Shown: positions 34,159-43,993, counted from the stretch's first letter. The stretch: 64,000 nucleotides of DNA from VXYL01 sp965208525 (GCA_965208525.1 OZ242340.1:2914001-2978000), one strand, 5' to 3'. Notes: generated from the sequence alone by a model not told the origin. Numbers and translations are program-made.

Positions 34159-34509
34159 ATGAACGGAATGGTTGGAATGCGGCGGCGGATCGCCGCGCTG
34201 GCGGCGCTGGCCGCGGCGTCCGCGCGGGCGGGCCTGCCCGACGTGGCGGACCCCTCGACGGGGTCGGTCGACGACGGCGACTTCATCGGCATGCTGCAGG
34301 CGTACGGCCTGGACATCGTGGTGCTGGGCGGCCTCGGGCTGTCCGCGATCGCGCTCCTGGTGGTGGCCAAGAACGTCATCACGAAATACAGCATGGTCGC
34401 CGACGGCCGCGCCACCTGGGGCGAGGTCGGCATGCACGGCGCCGTGGGCGTCGTGCTGCTGGTGATCGTGATCTTCCTGGCGACGCAGGCGGCGACGGTG
34501 CTGGCGTGA
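34159..34509 (+). CDS. pilin-like membrane protein, TIGR03745 (PFL_4702) family
   Basis: 116 residues with signal peptide (RRRIAALAALAAASARAGLP), followed by two hydrophobic helices (IVVLGGLGLSAIALLVVAKN and GVVLLVIVIFLATQAATVL) as in VirB2-type pilins. ATG at 34159 has GGAGG 7 nt upstream, the only gene in this run with a separated strong ribosome site, consistent with high pilin demand. Confidence 0.85.
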   Translation: MNGMVGMRRRIAALAALAAASARAGLPDVADPSTGSVDDGDFIGMLQAYGLDIVVLGGLGLSAIALLVVAKNVITKYSMVADGRATWGEVGMHGAVGVVLLVIVIFLATQAATVLA

Positions 34510-34880
34510 CGGACGACGAGATCGTCTTTCTGCCCGACCGGCTGAACCGGTCGCCGGCGGTGTTCCTGGGGCTGTCGGACGGCGAGCTGCGCATGGCGGG
34601 CCTCGTGAACCTGGCCGCGTGGATCCCGGCGTGCGCGCTGGCCGCCGGGCTGTTCGGCCAGGCGGTCCTCGGCCTCGGGGCCGGAGCGCTGGCCGCCTGC
34701 GGCGGCATCTGGCTCACCGCGCGGGTGCTGCGGCGGCTCAAGCGCGGGCGGCCCGAGGGCTACCACGCCGACGCGGTCGCCGCCTGGCTCGAGGATAGGG
34801 GCCTGAAGCCGAAGACCATGCTGCGCGAGAGCGCGGTGTGGGACATCCGCGCGCGGCGGCCGCGGGGACGGGAGCGATGA
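34506..34880 (+). CDS. TIGR03750 family transfer protein (TraL-like)
   Basis: 124 residues. DDEIVFLPDRLNRSPAVFLG at the N-terminus matches the family, followed by two membrane helices (MAGLVNLAAWIPACALAAG and VLGLGAGALAACGGIWL). It is likely an inner-membrane component of the mating channel. GTGA overlap with the pilin gene. Confidence 0.85.
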   Translation: MTDDEIVFLPDRLNRSPAVFLGLSDGELRMAGLVNLAAWIPACALAAGLFGQAVLGLGAGALAACGGIWLTARVLRRLKRGRPEGYHADAVAAWLEDRGLKPKTMLRESAVWDIRARRPRGRER

Positions 34881-35512
34881 GCCGCTACCGCAACGCGCTC
34901 GCCGGCCAGCGCGAGGCGATCCGGGCCCTGTGGGGCGCGGTCGGGGTCGCGCTCGCGTGCGCGCTGATCCTCGGCGTCGGCTGGATGACGGCGCCGAGTT
35001 CGCTGCGCATCCACATCCCGCCGGACCTGTCGGCCGGTGCCACGGTGCGGCCCGACGCGCCCGCGCCGCCGCACGTCTACACGTTCGCGCTCTACATCTG
35101 GCAGCAGCTCTACCGCTGGCCGAACGACGGGTCGCGCGAGTACCGGGCGAAGCTCGACGCGCTGGTGCACTTCCTCACCCCGGCCTGCCGCCAGGACCGT
35201 CTCGACGACTTCGCCGAGCGCAACGGCCGGCGCGAGCTGGCCGGGCGGCAGCGCGCCGTCTGGGAGATCCCGGGCCGGGGCTACGCGGTCGAGCGCGTGT
35301 TCGACGAGGGCGGCGGCAGCTGGGTGGTGTCGCTCGACCTCATGATCGAGGAGACGGTGCTCGGCGAGCGCGTCAAGAGCCGCGCGGTCGCCTACCCGGT
35401 GCGGGTGGTGCGCTACGACGTGGACCGCGAGCTCAACCCCTGGGGTCTCGCGCTGGACTGCCTGGCGGGCGTGCCGCGGGCGATCGAACTGGCGCCGGAG
35501 GCGACGCCGTGA
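34877..35512 (+). CDS. TIGR03746 (PFL_4703) family protein, TraE-like
   Basis: 211 residues: an N-terminal membrane anchor (IRALWGAVGVALACALIL) with RIHIPPDLSAGATV, YTFALYIWQQLYRWPNDG and a periplasmic domain of VirB8/TraE character. It nucleates channel assembly in related systems. ATGA overlap with the preceding gene. Confidence 0.87.
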   Translation: MSRYRNALAGQREAIRALWGAVGVALACALILGVGWMTAPSSLRIHIPPDLSAGATVRPDAPAPPHVYTFALYIWQQLYRWPNDGSREYRAKLDALVHFLTPACRQDRLDDFAERNGRRELAGRQRAVWEIPGRGYAVERVFDEGGGSWVVSLDLMIEETVLGERVKSRAVAYPVRVVRYDVDRELNPWGLALDCLAGVPRAIELAPEATP

Positions 35513-36318
35513 ACAGGGCCGTGTCGGTGCTCGGTCTGTTCCTCGCGGCGGCGGCCGCGGCCGAGACGGTCGAGTGGGACCGCACGCCGATCCCCGTGAC
35601 GCTCGCCGTCGGCGTGGAGCGCCAGGTCCGCTTCGAGGGCCCGGCCACGGTCGGCGTTCCGGCGGACCTGGTGGAGAGCGGCGCGCTGCGCGCCGAATTC
35701 GCGAACGACACCGCCTACTGGCTCGCGACCGAGCCGTTCGGCGCGCGCCGGTTCAAGGTGCGGCTCGAGCGCACCGGCGAGTTCGTGCTGTTCGACGTCG
35801 ACGCGGTCGCCCGCGGCGGCGGCACGGCGGAGTCGCTCGAGGTGCGGGTCGCCCGGCCGGAACAGGACGGGATCGCGCCGGAAGCGGGCGCGGCCGAAGA
35901 CCCGCGCGGCGGCGCCGTGGCGCTGATCCGCCGCGCGGCGCGCCTGGACCTGGCGCCGCCCCGGCTCGCCGGCCTGCCGGCCGGAATGGTGATGGTGGAG
36001 ACGGCCGCTCGGGACGCGACGGCGCTCTACCGGCATCGGGACCGCGAACGCCTGCGGCTGGACGTGCTCCGTCAGCTCTCCCTTTCGGGTCTTTTCGTGA
36101 CGACCGTCGAGGCGTCGAACCTGTCGGCGGATCCGCTGGAGGTGGACGTGCGCCGGTTCGCCGCCCGCCCGGGGCCGCGCACCGGCGCGGCGGACGGGTT
36201 CGTGGCGGTCGGCTGGACGCGCTCGGCGCTCGCGCCGGCCGGGGAGCCCGGGTTCACCGGGCGGTTCTACCTGGTCTCCCGCGAGCCGTTCGACGTTCTC
36301 GCGGAGGTGGTGCCGTGA
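35509..36318 (+). CDS. TIGR03749 (PFL_4704) family protein, TraK-like secretin-region protein
   Basis: 269 residues from a GTG with a short signal peptide (VLGLFLAAAAAAETVEW). The mature protein is beta-rich: PIPVTLAVGVERQVRFEGP, FYLVSREPFDVLAEVVP. By place and pattern it corresponds to TraK/VirB9-type proteins of the outer-membrane core. GTGA overlap. Confidence 0.85.
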   Translation: MNRAVSVLGLFLAAAAAAETVEWDRTPIPVTLAVGVERQVRFEGPATVGVPADLVESGALRAEFANDTAYWLATEPFGARRFKVRLERTGEFVLFDVDAVARGGGTAESLEVRVARPEQDGIAPEAGAAEDPRGGAVALIRRAARLDLAPPRLAGLPAGMVMVETAARDATALYRHRDRERLRLDVLRQLSLSGLFVTTVEASNLSADPLEVDVRRFAARPGPRTGAADGFVAVGWTRSALAPAGEPGFTGRFYLVSREPFDVLAEVVP

Positions 36319-37685
36319 CCGCGAACCTGCTGGTCAAGGGCGGCATCGCGGTGGTGCTGGCGGCGGTGGCGATGATGGTCGTGGTGCGCTGCTCGCGCGA
36401 CGAGGCGTCGTCCGTGGGCGTGGCGCCGACGGTCGGCGGCGAGCCGCTCTCGGCGGAGACGGCGGCGGCGCTCGGCATCGAAGGCGACACGCCGGACGAC
36501 ATCGTGCGCACGCTGATCGCCAACGTGCGGCAGACCAACGAGCGGCTGGCGACGCTGGAGGGCGCCAACCGGACGCTCCGCGAGGAGAACGCCCGCCTGC
36601 GCGACATGCGCGCGAGCGTGGTGGCGGAGGTCGCGCGCGACCTGGGAGACGAGGCGGCGCGGCTCCGCGAGGAGAACCGCGGGGCGGTGGCCGACGCCCG
36701 CGACGAAGTGTCCGGGCTGAAGGCCGAGATCGAGCGCCTGCTGCGCGACTCTCCGGTGGGGAATGCCGCCGCCCGCCGGGAGCCGGGACCGGAGCGGCGG
36801 CGGGCGCCGGAGACGGTCTGGCTGCGGCCGATGGCGGCCGAAGCGGCGGACGCGGGGCTGCTGCCCTGGGGCGACGGCCCGACCGGGGCGATCCCGCTGA
36901 AGCAGGAGGGCGAGCGCGACGCGGCGCCGCCGGTCCGTGCCGTCTACACGATCCCGAAGAACGCCACCCTGGTCGGCGCCCGGGCCTTCACCGCCCTGAT
37001 CGGCCGGGTGCCGGTCGGCGACGAGGCGCGGGTCACCGACCCCTACTTCTTCAAGCTGCTCGTCGGGCGCGACAACCTGGCGGCGAACGGCCACGAGATC
37101 CCGGAGCTGGCCTACGCGGTGGCGAGCGGCGAGGCGGTCGGCGACTGGACGCTCGGCTGCGTGTCGGGCGACGTCAACTCCATGACGTTCGTGTTCGCCG
37201 ACGGGCGGATCGTCACCGTGCCGGAGCCGCGGGACGTCTCGACGGGCAGCGCGGGGACCCGCGCGGTGCGCCTCGGGGGGCTGTCGGACGACTACGGCAA
37301 CCCCTGCGTCGCGGGCGAGCGGATCACGAACGCCGCGGCGTATCTCGGCCAGAGCGCGGCGGCCCTGACGCTCGGGGCGGCCGCCGAAGGGCTGGCGGCG
37401 GCGCAGACGCGCGCCGTGGCGAACGGCTACGGCGGCGCGACGACGGTGGTCGACGGCGACGTCGGGCGGTTCGCGGCGGGCCGGGGGCTCGCCGGCGCCG
37501 CCGAGGAGGTCGCCCGCTGGCTGCGGGCGCGCCAGGCGCAGGAGTTCGACGCGGTGTACGTGGCGCCCGGGGCGCGCGTCGCCGTGCACGTCGACGAGGA
37601 GCTGCGCATCGACTACGACCCGGCGGGCCGGCTGGTCCGCCACGAGGACGCGGGAATCGCGGGAGGACGCCGTGCGCTGGACTAG
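36315..37685 (+). CDS. TIGR03752 (PFL_4705) family protein, TraB/VirB10-like
   Basis: 456 residues: one N-terminal membrane segment (GIAVVLAAVAMMVVVRC), a coiled coil at about 75-140 (LATLEGANRTLREENARLRD and following), then a beta-rich domain from about 210 with VYTIPKNATLVGARAFTALI, the conserved VirB10-like entry. It spans inner and outer membranes in the core complex. The C-terminal overlap with the lipoprotein gene is 14 nt. Confidence 0.88.
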   Translation: MTANLLVKGGIAVVLAAVAMMVVVRCSRDEASSVGVAPTVGGEPLSAETAAALGIEGDTPDDIVRTLIANVRQTNERLATLEGANRTLREENARLRDMRASVVAEVARDLGDEAARLREENRGAVADARDEVSGLKAEIERLLRDSPVGNAAARREPGPERRRAPETVWLRPMAAEAADAGLLPWGDGPTGAIPLKQEGERDAAPPVRAVYTIPKNATLVGARAFTALIGRVPVGDEARVTDPYFFKLLVGRDNLAANGHEIPELAYAVASGEAVGDWTLGCVSGDVNSMTFVFADGRIVTVPEPRDVSTGSAGTRAVRLGGLSDDYGNPCVAGERITNAAAYLGQSAAALTLGAAAEGLAAAQTRAVANGYGGATTVVDGDVGRFAAGRGLAGAAEEVARWLRARQAQEFDAVYVAPGARVAVHVDEELRIDYDPAGRLVRHEDAGIAGGRRALD

Positions 37686-38127
37686 AACGATGGCAACCGC
37701 GGCGTTCGCCGCCGCGCTGGCCGGCTGCGCGACGCAGCCGCCCGGCTCGGCGCTGCGCGAGGGGCCGCGGATGATCGACCTGTACCGGGGCGCCGCGGCG
37801 GAGCGGGAAGCGGCCTCGGCCGAGGAGATCCCGGCGTCGGCCGGCGAGCGCCGCTGCCGCTGGTGGCGGTTCACCTGGCCCTGCGAGACGGCGGCGGCTC
37901 CGCAGGAGGCGTCCGCGCCGGAGCCTTCGTACTCGAGGACGGCCGCGAACGAACTGGAACTGCTGTTCCCGCGGCTGCCGAACCCGGACGTCTACATCTA
38001 CGTGACGCCGCACCTGGCGACGGAGGAGCGGGTTCCCGTGCCGGGCTACACGACCGCGGTGCCGCTCTACGAACGCGTCGAGTACGCGCTGCCGGGCGAG
38101 ACGCCGGGCGAGGGGGAGTCGCCGTGA
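37672..38127 (+). CDS. TIGR03751 family conjugative lipoprotein (VirB7-like)
   Basis: 151 residues from a GTG at 37672 (ATG at 37690 is an alternative). Lipobox LAGC after TMATAAFAAA, followed by RMIDLYRG, RRCRWWRFTWPC and a C-terminal LFPRLPNPDVYIYVTPHLAT segment characteristic of the family. It should stabilise the outer-membrane core. Confidence 0.87.
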   Translation: MRWTRTMATAAFAAALAGCATQPPGSALREGPRMIDLYRGAAAEREAASAEEIPASAGERRCRWWRFTWPCETAAAPQEASAPEPSYSRTAANELELLFPRLPNPDVYIYVTPHLATEERVPVPGYTTAVPLYERVEYALPGETPGEGESP

Positions 38128-40916
38128 GCGTGACGTCGAAGCTGCTCGGGATGGTCCGCGGCGGGGCCGCGAAGGGCGCGCCGGACGGGAAGACGGCGCA
38201 GTCGAACGGCGGCGCGGACCGGGCGCGCCCGCGCCAGGGCGTGAAACCGGCGACGGCGGCCGCCATGTACCGCCCGGCGCGCTCGTTCGTGGATCACCTG
38301 CCATGGGCGGAGGCGCTTGGCGGCGGCACGGTGCTGCTGGAGGACGGCCGGAGCGTGGGGGCGGTCTGGGAGATCGAGCCGCGCGGCACGGAGGGCCGCG
38401 CCGGCGCGTGGCTCGCGGACGTGCGCGACGGCCTGCACGACGTGCTGCAGGACAGCTTCGAGGAGCTCGACGCCTCGCCCTGGGTGGTGCAGACGTTCAC
38501 CTGGCGCGAGCCGGACCTGACGGCGGCGAGCGACGCCTTCCGCGCCTACGCGGCGGCGCGCGCCGGGGAGTCGTCCTTCACGGCGGCCTACGCCGACATC
38601 CTCGCCGCCCACTACCGCGGCGTGGCGAAGCCAGGCGGCCTGTTCGCCGACCGGCTGTCGCAGACCCGCTGGGCGGGCGCGCGGCAGCGCACGCTCGTGA
38701 CCGTGCACCGCTGGACGCGGGCCGCGGACGGTGGCGACGCGGCCGCGTCGGCGGCGGTGCTGGAGGCGGGCGGCAAGCTCATGGGGGCGCTGGAGGGCTT
38801 GGGCGTGCGCCATCGGCGCCTGACGGGAGGCGAGTTCCACGCGTGGCTGACGCGCTGGTTCAACGCCTGGACGGACCTGACCCCCGACGACCCCGCGGCG
38901 TTCGCGCGCGACTTCCTGGACGCGGAACTGCCGTTCGGGGACGGGTTCGCGGAGTCGCTGTTCTACTGCCACCCGCGCTCCGACGCGGCGGCGGGGGCCT
39001 GGATGTTCGACCGCACCGCGATGCGCGTGCTGACCGTCGAAGGGCTGCGGCGCCCGCCGGGGATCGGGCACGTCACCGGCGAGGCGCGCCGGGGCGACGC
39101 GGTCAACGCCGTGCTCGACCAGCTGCCGGAAGGCACCGTCTACGTGACGACTTTGGTGCCGGTGCCGCAGGACAGCGTGGACGCGCACGTGGACCGCATC
39201 GCCGCCTCGGCCACCGGCGAGTCGGCCGACGCCATGCGGGCGCGCGCCGACTGCCGGGCGGCGAAGGAGATCATGGGCGAGCGCCACAAGCTCTACCGGC
39301 TGGGCGTCGCCTTCCACCTGCGCGCCCCGTCGGTGGCGGACCTCGACGTCCGCACGGCCGAGGCGCGGACCGTGCTGCTGCGCCACGGCTTCCGCGCGAT
39401 CGCGCCGAAGGACGACGTGCGCGCGCTCGACAACTTTCTCCTGCACCTGCCGATGGCCTACGACCCGGACGCGGACCGGAAGGCGGGGTGGCGGCAGACG
39501 CGGCTCGCCTGGGTGCAGCACGCGGCCAATGTCTGGCCGGTGTTCGGCCGTGCCACCGGCACGGGGAACCCGGGGCTGTCCTTCTTCAACCGCGGCGGCG
39601 AGCCGCTGACCTTCGACCCGCTGAACAAGCTCGACCGCCTGAAGAACGCGCACGGCCTCCTGGTCGGGCCGACCGGCGCGGGCAAGAGCGCGACGCTCGG
39701 CGGAATGCTGGCGCAGCTCATGGCCGCGCACCGGCCGCGCCTGTTCGTCATCGAAGCCGGCAACTCCTTCGGGCTCCTGGCGGACTGGTTCGAGTCGCTG
39801 GGGCTCTCGGTCAACCGGGTGGCGCTGAAGCCGGGCGGCGGCGTCTCGCTGCCGACGTTCGCGGACGCGGCGCTGCTGCCGGAGGCCGCCGAGGTCGCGC
39901 TCGATACGGACACGCCGGAGGACGCGGAGCTGCCGGAGCTCGGCGACGTCGAGGACGACGACGAGGACGAGCCGCGCGACATCCTGGGCGAACTCGAGAC
40001 CGTGGCGACGTTGATGGTCACCGGCGGCGAGGCCAAGGAGGTCGAACGGCTCAGGCGCGCCGACCGGCGCGTGATCCGCGACGCGGTGATCGAGGCGGCG
40101 AAGAACGCCCGGGCGGAAGGCGCCATGCCCCGCACGGAGCACGTGCGCCGCGCGTTCCACCTGCTCGCGGAGACCCGCGAGGGGCTCTTGGACGAGGCGC
40201 GCCAGCGCCTGCGCGACATGGGCGACGCGATCGGGCTGTTCTGCGACGGCTTCGCCGGCGAGGTGTTCAACCGCGACGGCGACATCTGGCCGGAGACCGA
40301 CGTGACGCTCGTGGATCTCGCCCACTTCGCCCGGGAGGGCTACGAGGCGCACCTCGCCATCGCGCTCATCTCGCTCCTGAACGTGGTGAACAACATCGCC
40401 GAGCGCGACCAGCGCACGGGCCGCGAGATCGTGGTCGCGATCGACGAAGCGCACATCGTCACCACGCATCCGCTGGTCAGCCCGTACCTCGTCAAGATCG
40501 TGAAGATGTGGCGCAAGCTCGGCGCCTGGCTGTGGCTCGCCACCCAGAACCTCGAGGACTTCCCCGGCGCCGCCCGCAAGCTCCTCAACATGATCGAGTG
40601 GTGGATCTGCCTGGTCATGCCGAAGGAGGAGGTGGGCGAGATGGCCCGCTTCCGCGACCTCTCCGACGCCCAGCGCGACCTGCTGCTGTCCGCCACCAAG
40701 GCGCATCTCCAGTACACGGAGGGCGTGGTGCTCGCCGGCACCGTGGAGACGCTGTTCCGCTGCGTGCCGCCGTCGCTGGTGTTGGCGCTCGTGCAGACCG
40801 AGCGCCACGAGAAGGCGCGGCGCGCCGAACTGATGGCCGAGCACGGCATCACCGAGGTGGAGGCGGCGCTGCGGATCGCGGGCGAGATCGACGCCGCGCG
40901 GGGGATCGCGGCATGA
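38124..40916 (+). CDS. traC: conjugative transfer ATPase, TIGR03744 (PFL_4706) family, TraC/VirB4-like
   Basis: 930 residues from a GTG overlapping the lipoprotein stop. TraC N-terminal domain, Walker A LLVGPTGAGKSAT at about 512-524, a long acidic insert (DVEDDDEDEP) near 600-620, Walker B EIVVAIDEAH at about 770, and the conserved LWLATQNLEDFP. It energises pilus assembly. Neighbours and order match the ICEclc-type cluster. Confidence 0.93.
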   Translation: MSVTSKLLGMVRGGAAKGAPDGKTAQSNGGADRARPRQGVKPATAAAMYRPARSFVDHLPWAEALGGGTVLLEDGRSVGAVWEIEPRGTEGRAGAWLADVRDGLHDVLQDSFEELDASPWVVQTFTWREPDLTAASDAFRAYAAARAGESSFTAAYADILAAHYRGVAKPGGLFADRLSQTRWAGARQRTLVTVHRWTRAADGGDAAASAAVLEAGGKLMGALEGLGVRHRRLTGGEFHAWLTRWFNAWTDLTPDDPAAFARDFLDAELPFGDGFAESLFYCHPRSDAAAGAWMFDRTAMRVLTVEGLRRPPGIGHVTGEARRGDAVNAVLDQLPEGTVYVTTLVPVPQDSVDAHVDRIAASATGESADAMRARADCRAAKEIMGERHKLYRLGVAFHLRAPSVADLDVRTAEARTVLLRHGFRAIAPKDDVRALDNFLLHLPMAYDPDADRKAGWRQTRLAWVQHAANVWPVFGRATGTGNPGLSFFNRGGEPLTFDPLNKLDRLKNAHGLLVGPTGAGKSATLGGMLAQLMAAHRPRLFVIEAGNSFGLLADWFESLGLSVNRVALKPGGGVSLPTFADAALLPEAAEVALDTDTPEDAELPELGDVEDDDEDEPRDILGELETVATLMVTGGEAKEVERLRRADRRVIRDAVIEAAKNARAEGAMPRTEHVRRAFHLLAETREGLLDEARQRLRDMGDAIGLFCDGFAGEVFNRDGDIWPETDVTLVDLAHFAREGYEAHLAIALISLLNVVNNIAERDQRTGREIVVAIDEAHIVTTHPLVSPYLVKIVKMWRKLGAWLWLATQNLEDFPGAARKLLNMIEWWICLVMPKEEVGEMARFRDLSDAQRDLLLSATKAHLQYTEGVVLAGTVETLFRCVPPSLVLALVQTERHEKARRAELMAEHGITEVEAALRIAGEIDAARGIAA

Positions 40917-41431
40917 GCCGGCGGGCGCTTGCCGGACTGGCCCTAGCGGCGTCGGGCGCGGTCGGGGCGGCGGACGCGAAACCGCCCGGCGTGGCGGTGT
41001 TCACGCTCGCGTCGATTCCCGTGCGCGCCGCGGGCGCGGCGGCGGTGTACGAGCTGGACCGGCGGGACCGGCAGGCGGCCGCGTTCGGCGCGGACCTGCC
41101 GTCCGATCCGGAGGCGGCGCTCGCCGAGTCCCGGCGGCGCTTGGCGTCGCCCGCAGGGCGGGCGCTGCGCGCGGAACTGGAGGCGGCGGGGCAAGGCAAC
41201 GCGCTGGCCGCGCGGCTCGGCGTCGACAGGCTCCCCGCCGTCGTGGTGGACGGCCGCTACGCGGTGTACGGCGTGCGCGACGTGCGCCGGGCGCTGGAGC
41301 TGGTGGCCGCGTGGCGCGCGGACAACGAAACGGATTCGGTCGACAGCGGGCCGGGGAGCACGCGTTCCTCCCCCCTCCCCGACACCGGGACGCCCCCGGC
41401 CCGCTCCCTGCCGGGAGTACGGACGCCGTGA
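40913..41431 (+). CDS. TIGR03757 (PFL_4709) family protein, TrbC/DsbC-like
   Basis: 172 residues with signal peptide (GLALAASGAVGAADA). The PPGVAVFTLASIPVRA segment and LGVDRLPAVVVDGRYAVYGV form a thioredoxin-like frame without a CxxC pair. The last 35 residues are Ser/Pro/Thr-rich and look disordered. A DsbC gene often found before it is missing. ATGA overlap with traC. Confidence 0.82.
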   Translation: MSRRALAGLALAASGAVGAADAKPPGVAVFTLASIPVRAAGAAAVYELDRRDRQAAAFGADLPSDPEAALAESRRRLASPAGRALRAELEAAGQGNALAARLGVDRLPAVVVDGRYAVYGVRDVRRALELVAAWRADNETDSVDSGPGSTRSSPLPDTGTPPARSLPGVRTP

Positions 41432-42363
41432 GGGCGCTGGCGGCGGCCTTGCTCGCGTTCGCCGGCCTCGCCCAGGCGGCGGAGACGGTCACGTCGGCGG
41501 ACATCCTCGCCGGCTCGGCGGACTTCGGCTGCCTGGACTACCGCCCGGTGGGCGGCTGCGTGTGGCTGCGCTGCTCCGGCGTGCCGCCGTCGTGCACGAC
41601 GACGACCAGCGTCAAGTACCGGCACTACGTGCCCGACGTGGTGGTGACCGCGTATCCGGCGCGGGGACGGAGCCCCTGGACGGAGATGCGCGCCCTCGAC
41701 GGGGCGGGCGACGGCGGCACCTACGCGAAGGGCGCGGGAGCGCGCGCGGCGACGGGGCTGCGCTTCAAGCTGGCGCAGGCGGTCGGTTCGCCGGGGATCG
41801 CCTGGATCGAAGGGCTGAATCTCGGCACGACCGTCTGCGAGCCCGCGGCGACGCCGCTGGTTCCCTACTACGTGGCGAGCCTGGACCCGGCGTGGCGCGC
41901 GCCCGACCTGCAGGTCCCCCTGACCCTGCGTCACATGCTGCGGGCCGTGCGCGAGCCGGGCGCGTCGGGCTCGCTGTGGGGGCCGGTGTATCCCCGCGCG
42001 GGGTTCGTGCAGCAGGCGCACGACTACAAGGCGGGCGCGGTCGCCGCGCAGCGCGCGGCGGACATCGTGACGCGCCGCAACCAGCTGCACGTCTACCGGC
42101 CGCTGCCCGGCGGCGGCGGGCGCGGCCAGTGGCCGCCCGGCCCGGTCGTCGAGGGCGATGCGGGCACGCACCGCTGGCAGCCGCTCGCGCCCCGCGCGGG
42201 CTCGTGCGGGGTGTTCGCGGCAACCGCCGCCCCGCTGCTCGGCGTCGTCGATCCGCTCGGCGCCAACGTCGCCGCGAGCGGCGCCTACGCCTGGAATCTC
42301 TGGCGCCCGTACCGCTGCTGCGCGCGGCGCGGGCAGTGGCTTCTGTTCGACTGGGGGAACTGA
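41428..42363 (+). CDS. TIGR03756 (PFL_4710) family protein, TraU-like
   Basis: 311 residues from a GTG with signal peptide (ALAAALLAFAGLAQAAE). Cys-rich exported protein: CLDYRPVGGCVWLRCSGVPP, PYYVASLDPAWRA, WGPVYPRAGFVQQAHDYKA and a C-terminal RPYRCCARRGQWLLFDWG. These match TraU, needed for mating-pair formation and DNA transfer. Multiple Cys imply disulfides. Confidence 0.88.
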   Translation: MRALAAALLAFAGLAQAAETVTSADILAGSADFGCLDYRPVGGCVWLRCSGVPPSCTTTTSVKYRHYVPDVVVTAYPARGRSPWTEMRALDGAGDGGTYAKGAGARAATGLRFKLAQAVGSPGIAWIEGLNLGTTVCEPAATPLVPYYVASLDPAWRAPDLQVPLTLRHMLRAVREPGASGSLWGPVYPRAGFVQQAHDYKAGAVAAQRAADIVTRRNQLHVYRPLPGGGGRGQWPPGPVVEGDAGTHRWQPLAPRAGSCGVFAATAAPLLGVVDPLGANVAASGAYAWNLWRPYRCCARRGQWLLFDWGN

Positions 42364-43676
42364 TGAAACGAATGCGCGCGCCCGCGTGGGCGCTGTGGAT
42401 GGCGATGACGGCGGCAGTGCCTGCCGTGGCGGACGACGAGCTGCTCTACCGCCTCGGCGGCGGCGAGCCGATCAGCCTGGGGCCGTCGGCGCGGGCCTCG
42501 ACCTTGCGCCTCGGCGTGTCCGCGGAGTGGAACGCCAACCTCGTGTGCGGCGATTTCGACGTGGCGCACTCGATACGCAACCAGCTGAACGGCGTCAGCG
42601 GCGCGTTTCAGGAGGTGATGGGCAACGTCGTGCAGACGGCCCAGGGGGTGGTGGCGTCGCTGCCGGCGCTCGCCATCCAGCGCCTGAACCCCGGCCTCTA
42701 CGACCTGCTTCAGAACGGCGTGCTGGAGGCCGGCCAGGAGTTCCGGGTGGCCAAGCTGCGCTGCGACGAGATCGCCGACGACATGGGCGACCGGCTGGCG
42801 CACGAGGGCTGGTCGGCGGTGGCGAAGGCCGACTACTGGCGCCGCCAGATCGACGTCGGCGGGCGCGACGTGTTGGAAGTCGCGGAGGAGGCCGACGCCT
42901 CCGGCGCCGACGGGGGCGTGCCGTGGGTCGGCGGGACCGCGAAGGGCGGCGCGGGCCAGGATCCGATCGAGGCCGTCGGCGACGTCTCGAAGGCGGGCTA
43001 CAACCTGCTGCTCGGGCGCGCCGCCGGAGACGAGTCGGCCGTGGGTCCGGCGGCGTGCGGCGACTCCGACATCTGCCGGGTCTGGGACGACCCGGACGAC
43101 ATGGCGGAGTGGATGCGCAAGGCGGTCGGGGAGATCGAGGTCCGCACCTGCGACGGCTGCCGCAAGGTGGCGAGCCAGGCCGGACTCGGTCTGCCGGCCA
43201 TCTACCGGCGCGAGAAGAGCGACCTCGCGAACCTGCTCGGGCCGCTGGTGCAGACCGACGCCGTGCCGGGCGATGCGCTCTTGGCGGGGCTCACGGGCGG
43301 CGGCGGGTTCCGCGTCACGCGGCGGCTGATCGAGGCGATCCGCGAGGAGCCGCGCCCGGCGGAGATGGCGAACCGGCTCGCCGGGGAACTGGCGGTCGGT
43401 CGGGTGCTCGAACAGGCCGCGATGGCGCGCCGCGCGATGCTCGCGGGGATGCGCGAGCCGCACGTCGCCGGCAACGAGGCGGCGCTCGCGCAGGCGGAGC
43501 GCGCGGTGGCGGAACTCGACCGCGAGATCCGCCAGATGGAGGTGGAGCTGCGCGTCAAGTCGGTCGTCGCCTCCAACAGCTCGGTGGCGATCCTGCGGCG
43601 CGCCGGCATCCGCAAGCGGGTCCCCGTCTGGGAAGCCTCGCCGGGCGGAAGCCTGCGCGAGGGCGCTCCGGAGTGA
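42363..43676 (+). CDS. TIGR03755 (PFL_4711) family protein, TraN/TraH-region exported protein
   Basis: 437 residues with signal peptide (AWALWMAMTAAVPAVA). LLYRLGGGEPISLGPSAR, NLVCGDFDVAHSIRNQLNG and a Cys pair TCDGCRKV, then a C-terminal coiled coil (LAQAERAVAELDREIRQMEV) and RRAGIRKRVPVWE. The family is specific to these elements; precise role unknown. Its ATG shares one base with the previous stop. Confidence 0.87.
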   Translation: MKRMRAPAWALWMAMTAAVPAVADDELLYRLGGGEPISLGPSARASTLRLGVSAEWNANLVCGDFDVAHSIRNQLNGVSGAFQEVMGNVVQTAQGVVASLPALAIQRLNPGLYDLLQNGVLEAGQEFRVAKLRCDEIADDMGDRLAHEGWSAVAKADYWRRQIDVGGRDVLEVAEEADASGADGGVPWVGGTAKGGAGQDPIEAVGDVSKAGYNLLLGRAAGDESAVGPAACGDSDICRVWDDPDDMAEWMRKAVGEIEVRTCDGCRKVASQAGLGLPAIYRREKSDLANLLGPLVQTDAVPGDALLAGLTGGGGFRVTRRLIEAIREEPRPAEMANRLAGELAVGRVLEQAAMARRAMLAGMREPHVAGNEAALAQAERAVAELDREIRQMEVELRVKSVVASNSSVAILRRAGIRKRVPVWEASPGGSLREGAPE

Positions 43677-43993
43677 GGGCCGTCGGATGGGGCGTCGTGG
43701 TGGCGGCGACGGCCGGGGCGGTGGCAGCGGCGCTTGCGCTGCCGTCGGGGTGGATCGCGGCGGCGGACGTCGCGCTGGCGCCCTGGCGGCCCTGGCTGGG
43801 CGGCGCGCGCGTCGCCGCGATCGTCGCGGCCTGGGTCTGGTGGGACCGGCTGGTGCGGGCGCTGCCGGGACTCGGCGACGACGCCAGGGAGCACCTGCGC
43901 GGCCGCCGGCACTTCTGGGCCGCGGCGCTGGCAGCCGTCGAGCTGGTCTTGGTGCGCAACGTCGGCGGCGCGCTGTGGCGGCTGGCGGCGTGA
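43673..43993 (+). CDS. small membrane protein before traG
   Basis: 106 residues from a GTG overlapping the previous stop. Up to three hydrophobic segments: VVVAATAGAVAAALALPSGW, GGARVAAIVAAWVWW and FWAAALAAVELVLV. No family recognised; the location between PFL_4711 and traG often holds a small uncharacterised membrane protein. Confidence 0.65.
   Translation: MRAVGWGVVVAATAGAVAAALALPSGWIAAADVALAPWRPWLGGARVAAIVAAWVWWDRLVRALPGLGDDAREHLRGRRHFWAAALAAVELVLVRNVGGALWRLAA

Noticed and set aside
38067..40844. Very long minus-strand open frame opposite the VirB4-like gene
   Set aside because: Its translation is His/Arg/Ala-rich without any domain and mirrors the codon bias of the strong plus-strand gene; typical antisense artefact of GC-rich DNA.
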